Under the pieces are notes generated by a model. That model did no database searches. It was not told where the DNA came from and was given only the letters and a program-made list of their open reading frames with translations. Positions 6,555-13,624 of a stretch of 64,000 nucleotides of DNA are shown here, in pieces. A program made the position numbers and the translations under genes. This stretch comes from Pseudotabrizicola sp. (lineage in GTDB: Bacteria; Pseudomonadota; Alphaproteobacteria; Rhodobacterales; Rhodobacteraceae). The DNA is taken from assembly GCF_030684215.1 (NCBI RefSeq), contig NZ_JAUXOV010000073.1, positions 158,396 to 222,395 on the forward strand, given 5' to 3'. Every line of letters starts with the position of its first letter. The stretch's first letter is position 1.

Positions 6555-9116
6555 ATGGACCTGATCGTTTTTCTTGGCATTCTGTCCGGCCTGTTTCTGG
6601 CCATCGCCCTGTCCGAGCCGCTTGCGGCCCGGTTACGCTTGCCTGTAACCGTGATTCTGGCCGCAGTTGGCATTGGTCTTGGGGCGGCGGCGGCGTGGTT
6701 TTTTCGGACTGATGTGACCGACGCACTGAACCCGCTGGCTTTGGCCATCCTGAACCTGCCGATCTCATCCGATCTGTTTATCTACATCTTTTTGCCGGTC
6801 CTGATTTTTCAGGTCTCGCTGACGCTGAACCTGCGCCGGTTGCTGGATGACTGGGTGCCGGTGCTGGTGATGGCGGTGGTGGCTGTGGTGGTTGCGACCT
6901 TTGTGATCGGCATGGCGCTGAAGCCCTTTACTCCACTGCCGCTGATCGCCTGTCTGCTGATCGGCGCGATTGTGTCGACCACCGATCCATCGGCGGTTGT
7001 CAGCATCTTTCGCGCAACCCCTGCCCCGCAGCGTCTGGCCCGGATTGTTGAAGGCGAAAGCCTGCTGAACGATGCCGCCGCCATCGCGCTGACATCGGTA
7101 TTTCTGGTCGCCGTCGCCGCCCGCGATGCCGAGCCGAACATCGGGCTGGCTCTTTTGCAACTGCCATGGCTGATCGCCACCGGAGCGGCTACCGGCTGGA
7201 TGATCGGACGGCTGGCGGTGCAGTTGATGGGGTGGATGAACCCTTGGCCGCTGGCACAGGTGTCGATCAGCTTTGCCACGCCCTTTGTCACCTTTCTGCT
7301 GACTGATCAGGTGATCGGCGCCTCTGGCGTGGTGGCGGTTGTCGCTGCGGGGATGACCATGAACTTTTCGGCCCCCGGCCGGATCTCGCCGCCTGCTTTG
7401 GCGCAGTTGCGCGATGCCTGGGCGCTGATCGCCTATTGGGCGGGCGGGCTGATCTTTTTGCTAGCCGCCCTTTTGGTGCCGCGCGTGCTGGCCTCGATCC
7501 GGCCCGCTGATATCGGACTGATCGCGGTTGCTGTCATTGCCGCCTTTGTCGCCCGTGCCATCGTGCTGTATGGCATCTTGCCCCTACTGACCGCCGCGCG
7601 CCTGTCGCCACAGGTGGATTCGCCCTATCGGATCGCGATCCTTTGGGGTGGGTTGCGCGGCGCGGTAACCCTTGCCTTGGCGCTTGCCGTCACCGAAAAC
7701 CCGGCGATTTTTGTCGAAACCAAACGGCAGGTGGGCATCGTTGCCACCGGTTTTGTGCTGTTCACTTTGTTGGTGCAGGGCACCACGCTGCGGTGGGTCA
7801 TCTCTTTGCTTGGGCTGGACCGCTTGTCGCCGCTGGACCGCGCGCTGTCGGATCAGGTGGTGGCGGTATCATTGCAAGAGGTACGCGAAACGGTGGCAGA
7901 AACCGCGCGTGAAATGGACCTGACCCCGGCGATTGTGCGGGATGAGGCGGTACGCTTTGGCGAGCGGCTGAACACCGCGGTCGAACGTGCGGATGAAGCG
8001 CGCGACATTCTGGAAAAGGACCGGGTGACGCTGGGCCTTCTGGCGCTTGCCGGGCATGAACGTGATCTGATCCTTGAGGCGTTTCAGGAAAACCTGATGT
8101 CGGCGCGTCTGGCGGACCGGATGCTGGCCGACGCCGACCGCCTGATTGAGGCGACGCTGACCGAAGGTCGCTCGGGCTACCGGGCGCAGGCCCGTCGTGC
8201 GCTGATGGCAAGCCGAACCCTGCGCGCCGCAGAATGGCTGCACAACCGCTTTCGCCTGAAACCACCCTTGGCCCGCCTGACCGAAGACCGGTTCGAGGCG
8301 CTGGTGGCACATCGGCAGATGTTGCGCGCCCTGACCGGGTTTATCGAGACGCGGATCGTGCGCATCCACAGCCGCCGCGTGGCCGGTCTGCTGCACGATC
8401 TGATCAAGCGCCGCATTGAGGATACCAACCGCGAGATGGACGGTCTGCGGACCCAGTTCCCCGGCTATGCCGAAGAGCTGGAACGCCGCCTGATCCGCCG
8501 TCTGGTGATCCAGCGCGAAGAAGCCGAATATGACCAGATGACCGCAGACGGTCTGATCGGACCAGAATTGCGCCTGTCCTTGCGCGACCAGACCGAAGGC
8601 AGCCGAGCCGCCCTTGCCGAGCGGCCGCGGCTGGATCTGCGCCTGCAACGCAGCGACATCGTGCGCAGTTTCCCGCTGTTTTCCGATCTGGAGCCCGCAT
8701 CACTGGCGCAACTGGCCCGCCAGATGAAAACCGTCTACGCCAAGCCCGGTGATATTCTGATGCGCAAAGATGACAAGCCCGACCGGGTCTGGTTCATCGC
8801 ATCGGGCGCGGTCGAGGCGGAACAGGCCAGCAGCCGCTTTCTGCTGGGCCGGGGCGAGATGTTTGGCCAGTTGTCGCTTTTGCTGCGCCGCTCCCGCCGG
8901 GCGCGGGTGACGGCGATCAGCCACACCACCTTGCTGACGCTAGAGGAATCCCGGTTCATCGAGCTTTTGCGCCGCGCCCCGCAACTGTGCAGCGCCGTGC
9001 AGGCCAGTGCGGAAAAGCGCGGCGTTGCCCTGGATGTCAGCCAGTTGCCACAGGTGGGCGCGGCCGCCCCGGCAAAGCCAAGCTGGCTGCGCCGCGTCAC
9101 CAGCCCCGCGAAATAG
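6555..9116 (+). CDS. CPA1-type Na+/H+ antiporter with C-terminal cyclic-nucleotide-binding-like domain
   Basis: 853 residues. The N-terminal ~400 residues are a polytopic CPA1 exchanger domain with about 12-13 hydrophobic helices. It contains STTDPSAVVSIFR and EGESLLNDAAAIAL, the cation-binding signature of NhaP/NHE exchangers. A charged, helical cytoplasmic linker (about 410-690) follows. The last ~150 residues (FPLFSDLEPASLAQLA onward) fold like a cNMP-binding domain. Its phosphate-binding cassette reads FGQLSLLLRRSRRARVT, with Gln where the ribose-binding Glu normally is, so nucleotide binding may be lost or altered. It exchanges monovalent cations for protons at the inner membrane. It follows the gap terminator and is probably monocistronic. 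Confidence 0.9.
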   Translation: MDLIVFLGILSGLFLAIALSEPLAARLRLPVTVILAAVGIGLGAAAAWFFRTDVTDALNPLALAILNLPISSDLFIYIFLPVLIFQVSLTLNLRRLLDDWVPVLVMAVVAVVVATFVIGMALKPFTPLPLIACLLIGAIVSTTDPSAVVSIFRATPAPQRLARIVEGESLLNDAAAIALTSVFLVAVAARDAEPNIGLALLQLPWLIATGAATGWMIGRLAVQLMGWMNPWPLAQVSISFATPFVTFLLTDQVIGASGVVAVVAAGMTMNFSAPGRISPPALAQLRDAWALIAYWAGGLIFLLAALLVPRVLASIRPADIGLIAVAVIAAFVARAIVLYGILPLLTAARLSPQVDSPYRIAILWGGLRGAVTLALALAVTENPAIFVETKRQVGIVATGFVLFTLLVQGTTLRWVISLLGLDRLSPLDRALSDQVVAVSLQEVRETVAETAREMDLTPAIVRDEAVRFGERLNTAVERADEARDILEKDRVTLGLLALAGHERDLILEAFQENLMSARLADRMLADADRLIEATLTEGRSGYRAQARRALMASRTLRAAEWLHNRFRLKPPLARLTEDRFEALVAHRQMLRALTGFIETRIVRIHSRRVAGLLHDLIKRRIEDTNREMDGLRTQFPGYAEELERRLIRRLVIQREEAEYDQMTADGLIGPELRLSLRDQTEGSRAALAERPRLDLRLQRSDIVRSFPLFSDLEPASLAQLARQMKTVYAKPGDILMRKDDKPDRVWFIASGAVEAEQASSRFLLGRGEMFGQLSLLLRRSRRARVTAISHTTLLTLEESRFIELLRRAPQLCSAVQASAEKRGVALDVSQLPQVGAAAPAKPSWLRRVTSPAK

Positions 9117-9169
9117 GATCCAGACAAGTCATGCGCCGGCTGCATGGGGCTGCGCGCTTTTTGCGGGTT

Positions 9170-9181
9170 GTTAGCGCTATC
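9170..9181. promoter_or_regulatory. third GTTAGCGCTA-type operator
   Basis: GTTAGCGCTATC has one mismatch from the palindrome GTTAGCGCTAAC and shares TTAGCGCTA exactly with the site upstream of the second gap. It lies 71 bp upstream of the DUF1127-like small gene. Confidence 0.4.
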
Positions 9182-9252
9182 GGCCGCACCCATCTTTGGC
9201 TCAGGCGGCAAGGAACATCCGGTTCACCGCCTTTGTGAAAAGGAGAGATAGA

Positions 9253-9423
9253 ATGATCTCTGTATATGAAATGATCCGCGACGCCGCTGCAACCTATGCG
9301 CGCTTTCGCAAGACCCGCGACGAAATTGCAAACCTGCCGCTGGATGTGGCACTTGACCTTGATCTCTACCCCGGCGATGCCGACCGCATCGCACGGCATG
9401 CAGTTTACGGCCAAGCCGCCTGA
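9253..9423 (+). CDS. small DUF1127-like protein
   Basis: 56 residues. The central YARFRKTRDEIANLP... followed by DLDLYPGDADRIARHAV resembles DUF1127 proteins, which carry an arginine-rich helix and an ADLGI/D..RIA tail. In other alphaproteobacteria some of these affect RNA turnover or phosphate/carbon metabolism. AAGGAGAG lies directly upstream. Its upstream region carries a GTTAGCGCTA-type operator like those at both gap genes, and a terminator follows. The family assignment is moderate because the protein is short. Confidence 0.75.
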   Translation: MISVYEMIRDAAATYARFRKTRDEIANLPLDVALDLDLYPGDADRIARHAVYGQAA

Positions 9424-9441
9424 GCACGCGCTTTAAAAATC

Positions 9442-9470
9442 CTGAAACGGGGCAGCCGCCCCTTTTTCAG
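9442..9470. terminator. bidirectional terminator between the DUF1127-like gene and coaD
   Basis: GGGGC-AGCC-GCCCC followed by TTTTT, with flanking CTGAAA/TTTCAG arms giving an A-rich and a U-rich side. It lies between convergent genes. Confidence 0.8.
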
Positions 9471-9478
9471 TGGCCGGA

Positions 9479-9979
9479 TTAAAGCCGGGTGCCAAACCTT
9501 TGGCGAAGCGCCGCATCTACGGGCGGGGTTACGAATTTTGAGACATCCCCCCCCAGCCGCGCGATTTCCTTGACCAGTTTGCTCGCAATCGCCTGACGCC
9601 GCGCGTCGGCCATCAAAAACACCGTCTCGATGCTGGAATCCAGCGCACGGTTCATGCCAACCATCTGAAATTCATACTCGAAATCCGCCACAGCCCGCAG
9701 ACCACGCACAATGACCGAAGCCCCCACATCGCGGGCGCAGTCGATCAACAAATTTTCAAACGGATGCACCACAATCTCGCCACCCGTGCGCGCGGTGATG
9801 GCGGCACATTCCGCCTCTACCATGGCCACCCGGTCCTCAAGGCTGAACAGCGGGCCCTTGTCGCGGTTGATCGCGACCCCGATCACCAGACGGTCAACAA
9901 GCGCCATGGCGCGCTGAATGATATCAACATGCCCCAGCGTGACAGGGTCGAATGTGCCGGGATAAAGGCCGATGCGCAT
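9479..9979 (-). CDS. coaD: phosphopantetheine adenylyltransferase
   Basis: 166 residues, the usual family length. It transfers AMP to 4'-phosphopantetheine to form dephospho-CoA, the penultimate step of coenzyme A synthesis. The nucleotidyltransferase motif YPGTFDPVTLGHVDII (TxGH) is at residues 6-21, and the late VRGLRAVADFEYE motif is present. The start was set at 9979 (MRIGLYPG), preceded by GGGGGA; the longer in-frame extension is not family-like. Confidence 0.96.
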   Translation of the reverse strand: MRIGLYPGTFDPVTLGHVDIIQRAMALVDRLVIGVAINRDKGPLFSLEDRVAMVEAECAAITARTGGEIVVHPFENLLIDCARDVGASVIVRGLRAVADFEYEFQMVGMNRALDSSIETVFLMADARRQAIASKLVKEIARLGGDVSKFVTPPVDAALRQRFGTRL

Positions 9980-10139
9980 GAGATCCCCCGTTTTCAAACT
10001 CCGGGCACGCAACAATATTAGGCAGCGGATTGCAAGCGCGAAAGTGCCCTTCGCGGCGGCGGTGCATCGCTCGCTTTGGGCGATCTTCGCCAAGCCTGCG
10101 CTTCAGCGAAAACCCCTAGCGGAGCGGCAAAGTGCCCGG

Positions 10140-10580
10140 TCAGAACCCCTTTATCATGCCTTCCAGCGCGTCTTTTTCCGCAGCCAGTTCCATCAACCGC
10201 GCCTTGACCACATCACCAATCGAAATCAGCCCGACCATTTCATCGCCAGCCGCATCGACCACTGGCATATGGCGGAACCGGCCCGTGGTCATCCGCTCAA
10301 GCACCGAATCCGCGCTTTCGGCGCATTTGCAGCATTGCACCGCCTTGGTCATAATCGCCTCGACCGGGGCGATCAGGCAGACATTGCCGTTGCGCGCCAC
10401 CTCGGCCACGATATCGCGCTCTGACACAATGCCCAGAATGGTCTTGCCATCGCTGGACACCACCACAGTGCCGATCTTCCGCGAGGCCAATATCTCGGCC
10501 ACATGGCTGACATCGGTTCCAGGCGGTACCGTCGTCACCTCATTGCTGGCTTTCAACTTCAGAATTTGCTGCACAATCAT
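10140..10580 (-). CDS. CBS-domain pair protein
   Basis: 146 residues consisting of two CBS domains, at about 8-65 (TVPPGTDVSHVAEILASRKIGTVVV) and 80-140. Stand-alone CBS pairs usually bind adenosyl nucleotides and regulate partners. The partner here is unknown. The start was set at 10580 with GGGAG upstream rather than the longer in-frame extension. Cys79 and a CCKC cluster (residues 95-98, in AVQCCKCAES) lie in and near the linker between domains, which is unusual and might be redox- or metal-sensitive (speculative). Confidence 0.88.
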   Translation of the reverse strand: MIVQQILKLKASNEVTTVPPGTDVSHVAEILASRKIGTVVVSSDGKTILGIVSERDIVAEVARNGNVCLIAPVEAIMTKAVQCCKCAESADSVLERMTTGRFRHMPVVDAAGDEMVGLISIGDVVKARLMELAAEKDALEGMIKGF

Positions 10581-10633
10581 CTTTGTTCTCCCTCGACGCG
10601 TCAGGTAAAGGGTCAGCCCGCGCTGACAATCTG

Positions 10634-11554
10634 TCAAGCGTCCTGTGGCCCGAAGACGCCAGAGGTCAGGGATTCCAGCCGATGAACCTCGCGCCGGATG
10701 CCGTCTGCCAACAGGTTGGCAAAGCGGGCGAGCCGGGCCGAATGGGCGTCCCCCTCATGGCGGATCAGCCAAAAGGCGCGTGTCAATGACAGCGCGCCCG
10801 GCAACACCTTGACCAGTTCCGGCGCAAAGGGCAGCGCAAAATCATGCGCCACGCCCACGCCAGCGCCTGCGCGGAGCAGGTTCAACTGCACCGACACCGA
10901 ATTTGACGCCATCGCCGGCGCGTTGGCCCCAAGCCCGGTCAGGTAGTCCAGTTCTTTGTCGAAAATCATATCCGCGATATAGCCCACCACCCGGTGCGCC
11001 CGCAGATCGGCCAGATTGCCCAAAACCGGCGCCGAGGCCAGGTAATCCGGGTGCGCCGCCAGATGCAGGCGGTAATCGGTCAGCTTTTGCACCGTCAGGC
11101 GCCCGGCCGCCGGACGACTGACACCAATCGCCATATCCGCTTCGCGCCGCGACAGGTTGAACACGCGCGGCAGCGCCACGATCTGCACTTCCAGCGCCGG
11201 ATTGTCGTCACAGATCGCCCGGATCACCTGCGGCAGTATGTAATTCGCGCAGCCATCCGGCGCGCCCAACCGGATCTGCCCCGAAAGCCCTGCGCCTGCG
11301 CCGCCCGTCAACGCCTCTGCCGCGCCCATCAACGCAGCTTCGGCGGCCTCGGCATGGGGCACAAGCTTTGCGCCTTCCTCGGTCAGGCTGTAGCCCTGCG
11401 GGGATTTCAGGAACAGGCGCGCGCCAGCCCCTTGCTCCAGCCGGGCCACGCGCCGTCCCACCGTTGCCGGGTCCAGCGCCAGCCGCCTGCCCGCGCCCGA
11501 CAGGCTTTCATCCCGCGCCACCGCCAGAAACACCCGCAGATCATCCCAATCCAT
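10634..11554 (-). CDS. LysR-family regulator divergent from mmsA
   Basis: 306 residues. An N-terminal winged helix (WDDLRVFLAVARDESLSGAG...) with LDPATVGRRVARLE as recognition region is followed by a periplasmic-binding-protein-like effector domain. The start at 11554 gives the canonical MDWDDLRVFL beginning. It is transcribed away from the methylmalonate-semialdehyde dehydrogenase gene with 93 bp between start codons, so it very likely regulates that gene in response to a valine- or inositol-catabolism intermediate (inference). Two CTGCAA copies sit near its own start. Confidence 0.9.
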   Translation of the reverse strand: MDWDDLRVFLAVARDESLSGAGRRLALDPATVGRRVARLEQGAGARLFLKSPQGYSLTEEGAKLVPHAEAAEAALMGAAEALTGGAGAGLSGQIRLGAPDGCANYILPQVIRAICDDNPALEVQIVALPRVFNLSRREADMAIGVSRPAAGRLTVQKLTDYRLHLAAHPDYLASAPVLGNLADLRAHRVVGYIADMIFDKELDYLTGLGANAPAMASNSVSVQLNLLRAGAGVGVAHDFALPFAPELVKVLPGALSLTRAFWLIRHEGDAHSARLARFANLLADGIRREVHRLESLTSGVFGPQDA

Positions 11555-11647
11555 ACCTCTGCAATCCTGCAAAACCTTTTTGAGATATTGACGCTTTATC
11601 CGACATTTCCGCAAGACTATACTGCGCCCAACTCAAGGGAGGCTTTT

Positions 11648-13147
11648 ATGAAAAACATCGGTCACTGGATCAACGGCAAGCATGTTCCCGGCACGTCAGG
11701 GCGCTTTGCCGATGTGTTCAACCCCGCAACGGGCGAAGTGCAGGCGCGTGTCGCCCTCGCGTCCAAGGCGGAACTGGACGCCGCCACCGCAGATGCTGCA
11801 AAAGCACAGGTCAAATGGGGTGCCACCAACCCGCAGCGCCGCGCGCGGGTGATGATGAAGTTCGTCGACCTTCTGAACCGCGACATGGACAAACTGGCCG
11901 AGGCGCTGTCGTCGGAACACGGCAAGACCATCCCCGACGCCAAGGGTGATATCCAGCGCGGGCTGGAGGTGATTGAATTCTGCATCGGCGCGCCGCATCT
12001 GCTGAAGGGGGAATTCACCGACAGCGCAGGCCCCGGAATTGACATGTATTCCATGCGCCAACCCATTGGCGTTGCTGCTGGAATTACGCCGTTCAACTTT
12101 CCTGCCATGATCCCGATGTGGAAGATGGGCCCCGCATTGGCTTGCGGCAACGCGTTCATCCTGAAGCCGTCAGAGCGCGACCCGTCAGTGCCGATGATGC
12201 TGGCAGAACTGATGCAGGAAGCTGGCCTGCCAGATGGCGTGTTGCAGGTCATCAACGGCGACAAAGAGTCAGTCGATGCCATCTTGGACAATCCCGAAAT
12301 CGCAGGGATCGGCTTTGTCGGATCAACCCCGATAGCCGAATATATCTACGGTCGTGGCTGTGCGAACGGCAAGCGGGTGCAGTGCTTTGGTGGTGCGAAA
12401 AACCACATGATCATCATGCCCGACGCCGATATGGATCAGGCCGCCGACGCGCTGATCGGCGCAGGTTACGGCGCGGCAGGCGAGCGGTGCATGGCGATTT
12501 CCGTCGCAGTGCCCGTGGGCGATGAAACCGCAGACCGTCTGATCGAAAAGCTTATCCCCCGGATCGAGGCGCTGAAGGTCGGCCCCTATACCTCGGGCAA
12601 TGATGTGGATTACGGGCCCGTTGTCACCGCCGCCGCCAAGGCCAATATCCTCAAACTGGTGGAATCTGGTGTGGCCCAAGGCGCGAAGCTGGTCGTCGAT
12701 GGCCGCGGCTTCAAGCTGCAAGGCTATGAGGACGGCTTCTTTGTTGGCCCGCATCTGTTTGACCACGTCACCACCGACATGGACATTTACCGCAAGGAAA
12801 TCTTTGGCCCGGTCCTGTCAACCGTGCGCGCAAAAACCTATGAAGAAGCCCTCGGTTACGCGATGGACCACGAATATGGCAACGGCACCGCGATTTATAC
12901 CCGCGACGGTGATACCGCACGCGATTTTGCCAACCGCGTTAATGTGGGGATGATCGGTATCAACGTGCCAATCCCGGTTCCGTTGGCGTATCACACCTTT
13001 GGCGGCTGGAAAAAGTCGTCCTTTGGCGACCTGAACCAACACGGGCCGGATGCGTTCCGTTTCTACACCCGCACCAAAACAATCACATCACGTTGGCCGT
13101 CGGGTATGAAGGAAGGCGCGAGCCTGAACTTCAAGCCCATGGACTGA
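11648..13147 (+). CDS. mmsA: CoA-acylating methylmalonate-semialdehyde dehydrogenase
   Basis: 499 residues, the family length. It oxidises (methyl)malonate semialdehyde to propionyl- or acetyl-CoA in valine, thymine and inositol catabolism. It has the aldehyde-dehydrogenase fold, with substrate-channel motif AAGITPFNFPAMIPMW, and the catalytic Cys in GERCMAISVAV. The family-specific C-terminal KTITSRWP is present. GGGAGG precedes the start, and a terminator follows. The neighbouring LysR gene is the likely regulator. Confidence 0.95.
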   Translation: MKNIGHWINGKHVPGTSGRFADVFNPATGEVQARVALASKAELDAATADAAKAQVKWGATNPQRRARVMMKFVDLLNRDMDKLAEALSSEHGKTIPDAKGDIQRGLEVIEFCIGAPHLLKGEFTDSAGPGIDMYSMRQPIGVAAGITPFNFPAMIPMWKMGPALACGNAFILKPSERDPSVPMMLAELMQEAGLPDGVLQVINGDKESVDAILDNPEIAGIGFVGSTPIAEYIYGRGCANGKRVQCFGGAKNHMIIMPDADMDQAADALIGAGYGAAGERCMAISVAVPVGDETADRLIEKLIPRIEALKVGPYTSGNDVDYGPVVTAAAKANILKLVESGVAQGAKLVVDGRGFKLQGYEDGFFVGPHLFDHVTTDMDIYRKEIFGPVLSTVRAKTYEEALGYAMDHEYGNGTAIYTRDGDTARDFANRVNVGMIGINVPIPVPLAYHTFGGWKKSSFGDLNQHGPDAFRFYTRTKTITSRWPSGMKEGASLNFKPMD

Positions 13148-13168
13148 ACCTTGGCTGACCCGGCAATG

Positions 13169-13195
13169 CGGCGCCCCCCTTTGGGGCGCCGTTTT
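13169..13195 (+). terminator. rho-independent terminator after mmsA
   Basis: Nine-bp stem CGGCGCCCC/GGGGCGCCG, loop CCTTT, then TTTT, 22 bp past the stop codon. Confidence 0.88.
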
Positions 13196-13245
13196 GCGTT
13201 GCGCCCACTTGCGTCGACTTGCCGCTGGACCGAAAGGTCAAGATC

Positions 13246-13266
13246 ACATATCATTCTTGAATATGT
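13246..13266. promoter_or_regulatory. possible operator/promoter region of the DUF2892 gene
   Basis: ACATAT, 9 bp, ATATGT inverted repeat, followed directly by a TATAAG -10-like hexamer (13268-13273). The short AT-rich dyad is the kind bound by ArsR/SmtB-type repressors, which often control DUF2892 genes. No regulator gene is adjacent. Confidence 0.3.
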
Positions 13267-13325
13267 TTATAAGATCTGGATGGTCAAACATGATCCCCAA
13301 CCATCATTATCGCAAGGAAAACACC

Positions 13326-13532
13326 ATGTTCAAAACCAATGTCGGCGGCATTGACCGTATTTTGCGTATCGTCGTCGGACTCGCCCTGATCGCCGGATTC
13401 TTTCTGAACGCAGACGCCAGCTATCGCTGGCTGTATCTGATCGGGATTATCCCGTTGGCGACCGGACTGATGCAAACCTGCCCGCTGTATTCGATTTTCG
13501 GCCTGAACACTTGCTCGCTCAAGAAAGGCTGA
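13326..13532 (+). CDS. DUF2892 (YgaP-type) inner-membrane protein
   Basis: 68 residues with two transmembrane helices. The N-terminus MFKTNVGGIDRILRI and the C-terminal TCPLYSIFGLNTC are typical of DUF2892, the membrane half of rhodanese YgaP, here without a rhodanese domain. The two conserved cysteines may take part in sulfur or thiol handling; that is not shown. AAGGA precedes the start. It is monocistronic between two hairpins. Confidence 0.9.
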   Translation: MFKTNVGGIDRILRIVVGLALIAGFFLNADASYRWLYLIGIIPLATGLMQTCPLYSIFGLNTCSLKKG

Positions 13533-13537
13533 AATAA

Positions 13538-13559
13538 CGGCCCCCGGGTCAGGGGGCCG
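13538..13559. terminator. hairpin between DUF2892 gene and uvrA
   Basis: Eight-bp stem CGGCCCCC/GGGGGCCG six bases after the DUF2892 stop, between convergent genes. Only a weak U-rich stretch follows. Confidence 0.6.
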
Positions 13560-13624
13560 CATCGTTTCAATCTTGCGCCCCCACCGACACCGACCAGTTT
13601 GCACGGGGTCATAGCGTCGCGCGT

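Noticed and set aside
10018-10139. Possible small gene between coaD and the CBS gene
   Set aside because: No frame with a ribosome site and protein-like composition; only weak repeats of GGGCACTTT.
10994-11647. In-frame 5' extension of mmsA to 717 residues
   Set aside because: The extension is antisense to the LysR gene; the conserved 499-residue start has GGGAGG.
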